Below the pieces are notes generated by a model. The model ran no database searches. It had not been told where the DNA came from and saw only the letters and a list, made by a program, of their open reading frames with translations. DNA of 64,000 bases from assembly GCF_038789205.1 (NCBI RefSeq), contig NZ_CP128355.1, forward strand, positions 1,550,001 to 1,614,000, in the 5' to 3' direction. Positions 41,624-49,696 of the stretch are shown in pieces; the first letter of the stretch is position 1; every line of letters begins with the position of its first letter. The translations under genes and the position numbers were made by a program. Source of the stretch: Staphylococcus hsinchuensis. Lineage in GTDB: Bacteria; Bacillota; Bacilli; Staphylococcales; Staphylococcaceae.

Positions 41624-43072
41624 TTAATATTTATGTTGCTCTAAATTAATGTCGTTGAGTTTCACAACTTTAGTTTTTTTGATAAATTTATGCGATAAAT
41701 AAACGAGCATTAAAATTATTATCGGTAAAACATTACGTAATACTGCCATATAGTCACCTGAAATCATTGCTCCGACTGAGTTACCTACAAATAAGATAAG
41801 TATAGCAACAATAACAATAATTGGACCCAATGGGTAAAATGGTGCTTTATAAGGTAAAACATCATCTGGGTTTTTGTGTTGCTTTTTAATTGCTCGACGT
41901 AATCTGATTTGAGCTAAAATACTTGATCCCCAAACCACGATGACTAGCGATCCAATAATGTTTAATAACGAAAAGACAATATCTGACTTAAATTGCGCGA
42001 TTATAATAACTGTAAAGATCACTAAAAAACTCATGCAAATAGATAGTATAGGTAATTTCGTTGTTTTTTGCAGTTTGCCGAAGACTTTAGGTGCCTGGCT
42101 ATCTTCAGCTAATGAGAATAACAGTCGACTTGTCGTATAGATTCCTGAATTAGCAGCTGATAATAGTGAGGTCAATATAACAGCATTTATCACAGAGGCA
42201 GCAAATGCAATACCGATACGATCAAAAACAATTGTAAACGGGCTTTGTGTAACTGATTCATGTTTATTTAATAATAATGAATCATTATAAGGGATAATTG
42301 CCGAAATCACTGCGATAGAAAGGACGTAGAATAACAATATTCTCCAGAATACTTGTTTAATTGCTTTTGGCATAGACTTATTTGGATTTGATGATTCCCC
42401 AGCTGTGACTGCCACAACTTCTGTACCACCGACAGAAAAACCAGCAATAAGTAACACAGCTAAAAATCCTGAAAATCCTCCAACAAAAGGAGCTTCCCCC
42501 GTTATGAAATTATGTGTTCCATAAGTTTTTCCGCCTAAAATACCTACAATTGTTAAAATACCGACGACGATAAATATTAAAATTGTTACTACTTTAATTA
42601 AAGATAACCAAAATTCAGTTTCGCCGAAAGCTTTAACTGAAAAGATATTGAGTAAAAATAATAAAACTAAAAAGATTATGCTCCAAATTACTGGATTAAA
42701 AAAGTGAAATACGTCCCAATAATTTAATACGTTTGCTGCAATGATAATATCGACACTTGAAACAAGTAACCACATCAACCAGTATAACCAGCCCATTGTA
42801 AATCCTAGGGAACTGTCTACGAATCGAGTGGAGTATGAGCTGAACGAACCCGATACAGGGTAAAAGGTTGCCAGCTCTCCAATCGAAGACATAAGGAAAT
42901 ACAACATCACACCGATAATTAAATAAGCCAGTATTGCGCCACCAGGTCCTGCTTGAGCAATAACACTTCCTGTTGCTACAAATAAACCTGTACCAATGGC
43001 ACCTCCTATAGCAATCATCGAAATATGACGAGAACTGAGACCACGTTTCATGTTATTTTTATTTTCTGTCAT
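41624..43072 (-). CDS. Amino-acid permease (LysP-like, APC family)
   Basis: 482-residue importer with 12 predicted membrane helices. The N-terminus RGLSSRHISMIAIGGAIGTGLFV and GPGGAILAYLIIGVMLYFLM are the APC/AAT signature, and FPVSGSF... (here YPVSGSFSSYSTRFVD) and VGGTEVVAVTAGE follow; the match is best to lysine-specific LysP-type permeases. Substrate not proven. ATG 43072 lies after AGGAGACG. It diverges from katA; the shared spacer holds a CodY-like box, consistent with amino-acid control. Confidence 0.88.
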   Translation of the reverse strand: MTENKNNMKRGLSSRHISMIAIGGAIGTGLFVATGSVIAQAGPGGAILAYLIIGVMLYFLMSSIGELATFYPVSGSFSSYSTRFVDSSLGFTMGWLYWLMWLLVSSVDIIIAANVLNYWDVFHFFNPVIWSIIFLVLLFLLNIFSVKAFGETEFWLSLIKVVTILIFIVVGILTIVGILGGKTYGTHNFITGEAPFVGGFSGFLAVLLIAGFSVGGTEVVAVTAGESSNPNKSMPKAIKQVFWRILLFYVLSIAVISAIIPYNDSLLLNKHESVTQSPFTIVFDRIGIAFAASVINAVILTSLLSAANSGIYTTSRLLFSLAEDSQAPKVFGKLQKTTKLPILSICMSFLVIFTVIIIAQFKSDIVFSLLNIIGSLVIVVWGSSILAQIRLRRAIKKQHKNPDDVLPYKAPFYPLGPIIVIVAILILFVGNSVGAMISGDYMAVLRNVLPIIILMLVYLSHKFIKKTKVVKLNDINLEQHKY

Positions 43073-43172
43073 GTATACGTCTCCTATATTCTTAAAATTT
43101 ATATAAGTTACATTTTAATGCTTTTACTACCTTATGGCAATGCTTTTTTAATGAACTAGGAATTAAAATTAG

Positions 43173-43187
43173 AATATTCAGAAATTT
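43173..43187. promoter_or_regulatory. CodY-like box between permease and katA
   Basis: AATATTCAGAAATTT matches AATTTTCWGAAAATT at 13 of 15 positions. It lies about 100 bases upstream of the permease start codon. Confidence 0.55.
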
Positions 43188-43209
43188 ATAATCATTCTAG
43201 TTTATTTTG

Positions 43210-43238
43210 TTGATTTTAAGGAGGCGATAGATTACTAT
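43210..43238 (+). promoter_or_regulatory. katA promoter
   Basis: TTGATT and TACTAT with a 17-base spacer. The predicted start (about 43245) falls at the PerR box. Confidence 0.6.
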
Positions 43239-43247
43239 TAAGCTAGA

Positions 43248-43262
43248 TTATAATAATTATAG
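43248..43262 (+). promoter_or_regulatory. PerR box upstream of katA
   Basis: TTATAATAATTATAG matches the PerR consensus TTATAATNATTATAA except for the last base. It overlaps the expected katA transcription start, so bound PerR would block initiation until peroxide inactivates it. Confidence 0.88.
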
Positions 43263-43288
43263 TTGAGGACAACTGAGGAGGAACCTAT

Positions 43289-44776
43289 ATGAGTAATAGA
43301 AGACATTTAACTAGTTTATTCGGAGCTCCAGTTTCAGATAGAGAAAATAGTATGACTGCTGGGCCTAGAGGTCCACTTGTAATGCAAGATTGGTATTTCT
43401 TAGAGCAAATGGCTCATTTTGATCGGGAAGTCATACCAGAAAGAAGAATGCATGCGAAAGGTTCAGGTGCATTCGGTACATTCACAGTGACAAATGATAT
43501 CACGCAATATACATCAGCTAGTATCTTTTCAAAAGTTGGAAAACAGACTGAAATGTTCGCACGTTTTTCAACTGTAGCTGGCGAAAGAGGCGCTGCTGAT
43601 GCAGAGCGAGATATTCGTGGTTTTGCTTTAAAATTCTACACTGATGAAGGGAACTGGGATCTAGTTGGAAATAATACTCCGGTATTCTTCTTCAGAGATC
43701 CAAAACTATTTGCTAGTTTAAACCATGCAGTTAAACGCGACCCAAGAACAAATATGCGCAGTGCACAAAATAATTGGGATTTTTGGACGTCACTTCCAGA
43801 AGCATTGCATCAAGTGACTATATTAATGTCTGACCGCGGTATACCTAAAGGGTTTAGAAATATGCATGGTTTTGGTTCACACACATATTCTATGTATAAC
43901 GAACAAGGTGAACGTGTTTGGGTGAAGTTTCATTTTAGAACACAACAAGGTATAGAAAATTTATCACAAGATGAAGCGGCTCAAGTCATTGCGAATGATA
44001 GAGAGTCTTCTCAACGTGATTTATTTGAAGCAATTGAACGTGGTGATTTTCCTAAATGGAAAATGTATATCCAGGTTATGACTGAGGAACAGGCAAGAAA
44101 TCATAAAGATAATCCTTTTGATTTAACTAAGGTATGGTACAAAGGAGATTATCCATTAATAGAAGTTGGAGAATTTGAACTTAATCGTAACCCAAACAAC
44201 TATTTCCAAGATGTAGAGCAAGCGGCATTTGCACCAACAAATATTGTGCCTGGTATTGATTTTTCACCAGATAAAATGTTGCAAGGTAGAATATTCTCAT
44301 ATGGGGATGCCCAACGTTATAGACTAGGTGTTAATCATTGGCAAATACCTGTTAACCAACCTAAAGGGGTCGGCGTAGAAAATATCTGTCCATTTAGTAG
44401 AGATGGACAAATGAGAATTTTAGATGATAATCAAGGTGGCAGCACACATTACTATCCAAATAGTACTGGTGCCTTTGAAGATCAACCACAATATAAGAAA
44501 CCTTCTTTACAAGTAGAAGGCGATGTATATGAACATAATTATCGTGAAGATGATGACAACTACTTCGAACAACCTGGACGACTGTTCCGTATACAATCGA
44601 AAGAACAACAAGAACGTATCTTTAAAAATACAGCTGATGAAATGCAAGGTACAACTTTAGAAGTTCAACATCGTCATATTCGACATTGTTTTAAAGCAGA
44701 TCCAGATTACGGTAAAGGTGTTGCTAATGCTTTAGGTATTGATATTAGTAATGTGGATTTAAACCTACCTGATTAA
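43289..44776 (+). CDS. katA: Catalase KatA
   Basis: Haem catalase of 495 residues that disproportionates hydrogen peroxide in the cytosol. Catalytic His 55 lies in [13 protein letters not shown], the partner Asn in [13 protein letters not shown] and the proximal haem-ligand Tyr in [14 protein letters not shown] (about residue 338). Start ATG 43289 follows GAGGAGGAAC. It is controlled by the near-perfect PerR box upstream. A large hairpin terminator follows. This is the monofunctional small-subunit catalase usual for staphylococci. Confidence 0.98.
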   Translation: MSNRRHLTSLFGAPVSDRENSMTAGPRGPLVMQDWYFLEQMAHFDREVIPERRMHAKGSGAFGTFTVTNDITQYTSASIFSKVGKQTEMFARFSTVAGERGAADAERDIRGFALKFYTDEGNWDLVGNNTPVFFFRDPKLFASLNHAVKRDPRTNMRSAQNNWDFWTSLPEALHQVTILMSDRGIPKGFRNMHGFGSHTYSMYNEQGERVWVKFHFRTQQGIENLSQDEAAQVIANDRESSQRDLFEAIERGDFPKWKMYIQVMTEEQARNHKDNPFDLTKVWYKGDYPLIEVGEFELNRNPNNYFQDVEQAAFAPTNIVPGIDFSPDKMLQGRIFSYGDAQRYRLGVNHWQIPVNQPKGVGVENICPFSRDGQMRILDDNQGGSTHYYPNSTGAFEDQPQYKKPSLQVEGDVYEHNYREDDDNYFEQPGRLFRIQSKEQQERIFKNTADEMQGTTLEVQHRHIRHCFKADPDYGKGVANALGIDISNVDLNLPD

Positions 44777-44869
44777 GCGAAGCGATTTACCTATTACGTT
44801 AGTACGTTTCTAACGTTGAATACACTTTATCCTTAATTACATTTTAGTTATTACACCAGAGTAAAATAA

Positions 44870-44921
44870 AAAGACCGGCTACGAGTGTTTGCAATTGTAA
44901 TGCGTTCGTAGTCGGTCTTTA
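44870..44921. terminator. katA/rpmG terminator
   Basis: AAAGACCGGCTACGA pairs with TCGTAGTCGGTCTTT (one G-U); A and T runs flank it, so it can serve katA and the converging rpmG. Confidence 0.92.
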
Positions 44922-44975
44922 TTAAAATTTAATTTTAAAACATGTCGCATTTTAAAAGTTATTATTTGGAGGAGA

Positions 44976-45125
44976 TTATTTCGTTTCACGATGTAATGTA
45001 TATTTATTTAATCTAGGGCAGTATTTTTTAAGTTCAATACGCTCAGGATTATTTCTTTTATTTTTAGTAGAAATATAATTACGATCTCCACATTCTGTAC
45101 ATGCTAATGTGATATTTACGCGCAA
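44976..45125 (-). CDS. rpmG: 50S ribosomal protein L33, low-zinc type
   Basis: 49-residue L33, too short for simple ORF calling. It starts at TTG 45125 ([16 protein letters not shown]) after AAAGAGGTG and ends LHRETK. Cys9, Cys12 and Cys36 remain, but the fourth zinc ligand position is Leu39, so the zinc ribbon is incomplete. A SigA promoter and a Zur-like box precede it. It diverges from rpsN, another zinc-independent paralogue; together they fit replacement of zinc-containing ribosomal proteins when zinc is scarce. Confidence 0.93.
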   Translation of the reverse strand: MRVNITLACTECGDRNYISTKNKRNNPERIELKKYCPRLNKYTLHRETK

Positions 45126-45144
45126 TGTTTACACCTCTTTCTTA

Positions 45145-45166
45145 ACAGGAATGATTACGTTTTAAA
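45145..45166 (-). promoter_or_regulatory. Zur-like box upstream of rpmG
   Basis: AGGAATGATTACG matches the CGTAATNATTACG core at 11 of 13 positions and is followed by TTTTA. It lies just downstream of the rpmG -10 hexamer, over the expected transcription start. Confidence 0.6.
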
Positions 45167-45195
45167 ATTTTAGCATATAGTGACAAGGGAATCAA
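45167..45195 (-). promoter_or_regulatory. rpmG promoter
   Basis: On the minus strand TTGATT (45195-45190) and TAAAAT (45172-45167) are 17 bases apart, 42 bases before the TTG start. Confidence 0.72.
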
Positions 45196-45384
45196 CTCCA
45201 TTTTTACATTTTATAAATAATAGCTTTAAACTTTTAACAATGAATAAAAGGTTTATAGGTAGATGTGTAATTAATTTGAAATTTTAGACATTACAATAGT
45301 AGAAACAAGTTATATTTGCTCAAAGTTGCATAGTCATATATAGCAATCAAAGAAATACATAAGAAAAATATTTCAATGTGCTAT

Positions 45385-45415
45385 TTGACTATATAAAAAT
45401 GTGTGTTACTATAAT
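45385..45415 (+). promoter_or_regulatory. rpsN promoter
   Basis: TTGACT (45385-45390) with TATAAT (45410-45415, 19-base spacer) or TACTAT (45407-45412, 16-base spacer). The Zur box follows at once. Confidence 0.65.
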
Positions 45416-45437
45416 AAAACGTAATCATTACGATTTA
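45415..45437 (+). promoter_or_regulatory. Zur box upstream of rpsN
   Basis: TAAAACGTAATCATTACGATTTA is not quoted beyond its core: CGTAATCATTACG is a perfect palindrome around a central C, with near-symmetric A/T flanks. It overlaps the expected rpsN transcription start, 20 bases before the start codon. Confidence 0.82.
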
Positions 45438-45456
45438 ATAGAGGAGGTTTTATGGA

Positions 45457-45726
45457 ATGGCTAAAAAATCAAAAATAGCTAAAGAACAAAAACGCCAAGC
45501 TTTGGTTGAACAATATTATGAATTAAGAAAAGAACTAAAGGCAAAAGGTGACTATGAAGCTTTAAGAAAGCTACCAAGAGATTCATCACCGACACGTTTA
45601 ACAAGACGTTGCCAAGTTACTGGTCGACCAAGAGGTGTTTATCGTAAATTTGGCATGTCAAGAATTGCTTTAAGAGATTATGCACACAAAGGTCAAATTC
45701 CTGGCGTTAAGAAATCAAGCTGGTAA
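45457..45726 (+). CDS. rpsN: 30S ribosomal protein S14, zinc-independent form
   Basis: 89-residue long-form S14 ([20 protein letters not shown]). Only one cysteine is present, so the CxxC-x(n)-CxxC zinc site of the short 61-residue S14 (rpsZ/rpsN type, normally in the S10-spc operon) is missing. This is the alternative S14 that supports ribosome assembly without zinc. A strong Zur box and promoter precede it and the site GAGGAGG lies before the ATG. It diverges from rpmG. Confidence 0.97.
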   Translation: MAKKSKIAKEQKRQALVEQYYELRKELKAKGDYEALRKLPRDSSPTRLTRRCQVTGRPRGVYRKFGMSRIALRDYAHKGQIPGVKKSSW

Positions 45727-45743
45727 ATTTATGATTTTATAGT

Positions 45744-45783
45744 AAAGGCTGTGACTCGAAATAATGACACAGCCCTTTTTATT
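45744..45783 (+). terminator. rpsN terminator
   Basis: GGCTGTG / CACAGCC hairpin with a T run. The rest of the 319-base spacer to guaC is AT-rich; I see no riboswitch or gene in it. Confidence 0.85.
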
Positions 45784-46045
45784 TGTATAACCCCATGAGT
45801 CATAAAAAAATAGAATGTAACAAGATGAAATCATTAATTTTGTTTTCATAATATATTGTTACGATGATACAACCTTAGTCCATTTACATTTGTTCAAAAA
45901 CAATGTATATTATCTAATGGTTAAGAAGAGATATAGTTTTATTTAGAAATTGAGCCAGAATGTGTAAGACTGAGCGACAATTAATAAATAATTGAACGAA
46001 TTTGCCAAACAATATTAATAATTAAGAGATTGGGGTTTCTATACT

Positions 46046-47023
46046 ATGAAAATATTTGATTACGAAGATATACAATTAATACCAAATAAATGTATCGTTG
46101 AAAGTAGAAGTGAATGTGATACTACAGTAGAGTTTGGTCCAAGAAAATTTAAATTACCAGTAGTACCTGCAAATATGCAAACAGTTATGAATGAATCACT
46201 AGCAAAATGGTTTGCTGAACACGATTATTTCTATATCATGCACCGTTTTGAAGAAGATAAAAGAAATAATTTCATTAAAGAAATGCAAGAAAACGGATTA
46301 TTTGCTTCAATTTCAGTTGGGGTAAAAGCACGTGAATTTGATTTTATTAAAGAATTAGCTAGTGAAAACTTAGTGCCTGAATATATTACAATTGATATCG
46401 CCCACGGTCATTCAGATTCTGTAATCAATATGATTAAACATATTAAACAACATCTTCCAGAAAGTTTTGTTATTGCAGGTAACGTGGGTACACCTGAAGG
46501 CGTTCGTGAACTAGAAAATGCTGGTGCTGATGCAACGAAAGTAGGTATCGGTCCAGGGCGAGTTTGTATTACAAAAATTAAAACAGGATTTGGAACAGGC
46601 GGTTGGCAGTTATCTGCACTTAACCTGTGTAGTAAAGCAGCTCGTAAACCAATTATCGCTGATGGTGGTCTTAGAACACACGGTGATATTGCAAAATCAA
46701 TTCGTTTCGGAGCTTCAATGGTAATGATTGGCTCACTATTTGCCGCGCATGAAGAATCACCTGGTGAAACTGTTGAATTAGATGGAAAATTGTATAAAGA
46801 ATACTTCGGTAGTGCATCAGAGTTCCAAAAAGGTGAACATAAAAACGTTGAAGGTAAAAAAATGTTTGTTGAACATAAAGGTTCATTAAATGATACTTTA
46901 ATTGAAATGCAACAAGATTTACAAAGTTCAATTTCATACGCAGGTGGGAAAGATTTAAATTCACTTAGAAAAGTAGACTATGTAATTGTTCGTAATTCAA
47001 TTTTCAATGGGGATAGAGACTAA
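46046..47023 (+). CDS. guaC: GMP reductase
   Basis: NADPH-dependent deamination of GMP to IMP, linking guanine and adenine pools. 325-residue TIM-barrel of the IMPDH/GMPR family, type 2 (guaC2 of Firmicutes). Seen are [15 protein letters not shown] at the N-terminus, VPANMQTVM, the active-site loop [11 protein letters not shown] with the catalytic Cys, and [19 protein letters not shown]. No CBS domain is present, which separates it from IMP dehydrogenase. ATG 46046 follows a weak site (ATTGGGG). It stands alone; the gene after it begins 22 bases downstream. Confidence 0.96.
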   Translation: MKIFDYEDIQLIPNKCIVESRSECDTTVEFGPRKFKLPVVPANMQTVMNESLAKWFAEHDYFYIMHRFEEDKRNNFIKEMQENGLFASISVGVKAREFDFIKELASENLVPEYITIDIAHGHSDSVINMIKHIKQHLPESFVIAGNVGTPEGVRELENAGADATKVGIGPGRVCITKIKTGFGTGGWQLSALNLCSKAARKPIIADGGLRTHGDIAKSIRFGASMVMIGSLFAAHEESPGETVELDGKLYKEYFGSASEFQKGEHKNVEGKKMFVEHKGSLNDTLIEMQQDLQSSISYAGGKDLNSLRKVDYVIVRNSIFNGDRD

Positions 47024-47045
47024 TTCCATAGAGAAGGTGTAAACG

Positions 47046-48059
47046 ATTAAAAAGTTTGTATTATATGTAGTCGCATTGTTACTCATTGTGTTAATTATAC
47101 CTATAAAGGAACCTAAACCAATTCAATCATTTGAACAACAAGTGAAGTCTCATGTGGCAAGTTGGACATCAGATACGTCAGAACCTCAAAAGACTTTAAA
47201 AGTACCTGAAAAACAAGCATTTGCTTTTAACAATATTCAAATGCATATGTCGAAAAGTAAAGTAGAACGTAATTTAGGTAAAGCTAAACGCGTAACGTCA
47301 AATGAATATGGTACAAATTGGTATACTTACTATAACGATAATTATCGTTCATTTGTGATGGTAAGTTATATAGATAATAAAGTTAACGCTTTATATAGTA
47401 ATCAGAATGTCATCTCTTCTAAATCAAAGATTAAGTATGGTACACCGAAAGACAAAGTGAGAAATAGGTTAGGTCAACCGATAGATGCCAAGAGAAAAGG
47501 TTTCGTAAGATATGAAATAAAAGATAAAGAATATGATACATTCCATGATAATAAAATTTATACAACTGCATTTTATGATGAACATAATGACAATAATTTA
47601 ACGGCGATGCTCCAAGTGAGTGATCAAATGGAAAATCGTTTACAACAACAATATGGTGCACCTTCAGATAATTTAGCTAAAAGCTTTGAATTACAGAACT
47701 TTGATCTCGTAAATGCGGAAAGAGTACAACATGGTATTTCGACATTAGATTATAGTTCAGGCATATCTGATACTGCGAGAAAACACAGTGAAGATATGGC
47801 AGAGCATCAATATTTTGCTCATGATAATCAATCAGGAGAATCTCCATTTGACCGAATGGAAGCGGATGGCCATGAGTTTAATACGGCTGGAGAAAATTTA
47901 GCATATGGCCAAACAAGTAGTATATTTGCTCATCAAGGCTTAATGAACTCATTAGGACATAGGAAAAATATCTTAAATCGTAAGTTTAAAACATTAGGGG
48001 TAGGCAGTGACTTTAATGATGAGCGTCAGCCATATTGGACTGAAGATTATACCGGTTAA
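47046..48059 (+). CDS. Membrane-anchored CAP/SCP-domain protein with probable ATT start
   Basis: About 337 residues. An N-terminal membrane helix (KKFVLYVVALLLIVLIIPI) leads to a CAP-associated N-terminal domain (residues about 60-190; two similar MSKSKVERNLGKAKRV and TPKDKVRNRLGQPIDA repeats) and a C-terminal CAP/SCP domain with LVNAERVQHGISTL, HSEDMAEHQYFAHD, FNTAGENLAYGQ and MNSLGHRKNILN. The best start is ATT 47046, 8 bases after GAAGGTG and exactly before KKF; the TTG at 47076 lies inside the helix and lacks a ribosome site. Follows guaC by 22 bases. Role unknown. Confidence 0.85.
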   Translation: MKKFVLYVVALLLIVLIIPIKEPKPIQSFEQQVKSHVASWTSDTSEPQKTLKVPEKQAFAFNNIQMHMSKSKVERNLGKAKRVTSNEYGTNWYTYYNDNYRSFVMVSYIDNKVNALYSNQNVISSKSKIKYGTPKDKVRNRLGQPIDAKRKGFVRYEIKDKEYDTFHDNKIYTTAFYDEHNDNNLTAMLQVSDQMENRLQQQYGAPSDNLAKSFELQNFDLVNAERVQHGISTLDYSSGISDTARKHSEDMAEHQYFAHDNQSGESPFDRMEADGHEFNTAGENLAYGQTSSIFAHQGLMNSLGHRKNILNRKFKTLGVGSDFNDERQPYWTEDYTG

Positions 48060-48113
48060 TGTTTAAATGAAAATTTGAATGGGTATCATTTCTTTTGTGA
48101 GGATGAGAAAGAT

Positions 48114-48194
48114 ATGTCTACAAACAAAGAAGAAAAAACAGAAGATATATTAGAAAAAGTAAAAGAAGTTTTAGAAATTAAAGATGAAAAATAA
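48114..48194 (+). CDS. 26-residue acidic/lysine-rich peptide (possible small gene)
   Basis: ATG 48114 opens MSTNKEEKTEDILEKVKEVL and ends IKDEK*. GAGGATGAGAAAG lies in front at about the right distance and a strong hairpin terminator begins inside the last codon. Very charged, amphipathic helix pattern, no membrane segment. I do not recognise it; the codon make-up and ribosome site support translation but it is short enough to be chance. Confidence 0.45.
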   Translation: MSTNKEEKTEDILEKVKEVLEIKDEK

Positions 48195-48229
48195 GAGGTT
48201 GAGCATAACGCTCAACCTCTTTGTTTTTT
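48193..48229. terminator. Terminator between the small peptide and lexA
   Basis: AAGAGGTTGAGC / GCTCAACCTCTT perfect stem with T run, usable by lexA on the other strand through its A-rich side. Confidence 0.92.
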
Positions 48230-48258
48230 GAGAGTGTCTTTATATCTTATTTGCAGTA

Positions 48259-48882
48259 TTACATTTCTCTAAAGAGACCTACTACTTTTCCTAATACTGT
48301 CACTTGTTCTAAATAAATTGGTTCCATCGTTGAATTCTCAGGTTGTAAACGATAGCGTGTTTTTTCTTTGTAGAAACGTTTAACTGTCGCTTCATTTTCT
48401 TCTGTCATAGCCACTATGATATCACCATTTTCAGCGATTGTTTGACTTCTAACGATTACTCTATCTCCATCTAAAATTCCAGCTTCTATCATACTATCAC
48501 CTATGACATTTAATATAAAAATATCACTGTTATGTGTTGATGTGAAGTGTTCTGGTAACGGGAAGTATTCTTCAACATTTTCTACTGCAGTGATTGGAAT
48601 ACCGGCAGTGACTTTACCAATAACAGGAACATGAATTGTTTCTTCCATGTTGATTGGTTCGCCTAACTGTTCGCTTACTATTTCTATCGCACGAGGTTTC
48701 GTCGGGTCTCTCTTAATGTATCCTTTTTCTTCAAGTCGAGATAGATGGCCATGTACAGTTGAGCTTGATGCTAATCCGACTGCTTCTCCAATTTCACGCA
48801 CACTTGGTGGATAACCTTTTAATTGTACAGTTTGCTTAATAAAATCAAAAATTTCAGTTTGACGTTTAGTTAATTCTTTCAT
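48259..48882 (-). CDS. lexA: SOS repressor LexA
   Basis: 207-residue winged-helix repressor and self-cleaving protease. The N-terminal HTH holds [24 protein letters not shown]; the cleavage site Ala-Gly is in VTAGIPIT, and the Ser-Lys dyad lies in GDSMIEAG (Ser) and EATVKRF (Lys). I start at ATG 48882 ([10 protein letters not shown]); an upstream GTG is in frame but overlaps the ribosome site TAGGGAGTG. It diverges from sosA, and three LexA boxes lie in the spacer, so it is autoregulated. Confidence 0.98.
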   Translation of the reverse strand: MKELTKRQTEIFDFIKQTVQLKGYPPSVREIGEAVGLASSSTVHGHLSRLEEKGYIKRDPTKPRAIEIVSEQLGEPINMEETIHVPVIGKVTAGIPITAVENVEEYFPLPEHFTSTHNSDIFILNVIGDSMIEAGILDGDRVIVRSQTIAENGDIIVAMTEENEATVKRFYKEKTRYRLQPENSTMEPIYLEQVTVLGKVVGLFREM

Positions 48883-48938
48883 AATAGGCACTCCCTAATT
48901 TAATTTGTCTTCATTATAGCATGCTTAAACACCTTTTA

Positions 48939-49010
48939 CAAACGTTTGTTCGTTTTGGTGTTGACTTAGAACATTCGTTCTGGTATATTAAAAATACAAA
49001 CAAACGTTCT
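48939..49010. promoter_or_regulatory. Three LexA boxes in the lexA-sosA spacer
   Basis: Boxes are 48939-48952 (CAAACGTTTGTTCG, complement CGAACAAACGTTTG), 48968-48981 (AGAACATTCGTTCT) and 48997-49010 (CAAACAAACGTTCT). The middle one lies inside the sosA promoter, between its -35 (TTGACT, 48961-48966) and -10 (TATATT, 48984-48989) hexamers, which are 17 bases apart. Confidence 0.88.
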
Positions 49011-49023
49011 AGGAGTGAGTTAA

Positions 49024-49257
49024 ATGTTTTCTATATATAAAGAAGAAATTATGAATTATTTAGTTGTAATGATAGTAACTATGGTCATTTTTAGTATATT
49101 TATCTTAAATGCATACCATAATGCAAATACAGAACATCCGTACGAATTAGAAGATCATCAAGTGTCTAAACAAGATTCATTGCAACATCAATTATCGATA
49201 GATGAGAAGAAAGAAACCGAACATGATCATCATTCTATGATGTTAGCTGTGAATTAA
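49024..49257 (+). CDS. sosA: SOS-induced cell division inhibitor SosA
   Basis: 77-residue protein with one N-terminal membrane helix (MNYLVVMIVTMVIFSIFILN, residues about 10-29) and a hydrophilic, histidine- and glutamate-rich C-terminal tail outside the cell. Size, topology and place opposite lexA match staphylococcal SosA, which halts division during the SOS response and is removed by the CtpA protease. ATG 49024 follows TAGGAGTGAG. It is fully under the LexA boxes above. Confidence 0.9.
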   Translation: MFSIYKEEIMNYLVVMIVTMVIFSIFILNAYHNANTEHPYELEDHQVSKQDSLQHQLSIDEKKETEHDHHSMMLAVN

Positions 49258-49298
49258 AACTTTTCTAAGTCAATTTGATTATTAAGGATTGGGGAGAT

Positions 49299-49334
49299 AG
49301 TGAGCGAAACTATTTAGTTTCGTTCACTTTTTTG
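49299..49334 (+). terminator. sosA terminator
   Basis: AGTGAGCGAAACTA / TAGTTTCGTTCACT hairpin with T run. Confidence 0.92.
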
Positions 49335-49370
49335 TTATATTTTTTATATTATGAAAGACGGAGGTTAACA

Positions 49371-49604
49371 ATGGGTAACAAAGATCAAGTAGATATTAAA
49401 CGAATAAATGAATTAGCAAAAAAGAAAAAAGAAACTGGATTAACAGAAACTGAAGCCAAAGAACAATCTAAATTAAGAAAGGCATATTTAGATTCTTTTA
49501 GAAAAAGTTTCAAACAACAAATTGAAAATACCCGCGTTATTGACCCAGAAGGGAATGACGTTACTCCTGACAAAGTTAAGAGAAAATTAGATTCAAAAAA
49601 ATAG
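49371..49604 (+). CDS. YnzC-family protein (DUF896/UPF0291)
   Basis: 77-residue helical protein of the DUF896 family (YnzC of B. subtilis). The family signature KRINELAKKKKETGLTETEAKEQ is clear (in part: INELAKKKKETGLTE). ATG 49371 follows CGGAGGTTAAC; the upstream in-frame sequence overlaps the sosA terminator and is not coding. The function of the family is unknown; in Bacillus it is encoded near lexA and is partly SOS controlled. Here it has no visible LexA box of its own but could be read from sosA. Confidence 0.9.
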   Translation: MGNKDQVDIKRINELAKKKKETGLTETEAKEQSKLRKAYLDSFRKSFKQQIENTRVIDPEGNDVTPDKVKRKLDSKK

Positions 49605-49696
49605 ATAGCATTTTAACATAAACATTATTTTGTTAAAGATAAGATCAATCGTGTATAATGATTATGAAATTTGCAAGTAGAAAGGAAGTAATATAG

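Noticed and set aside
45784..46045. Purine riboswitch expected before guaC
   Set aside because: No purine aptamer core or terminator of that type could be found.
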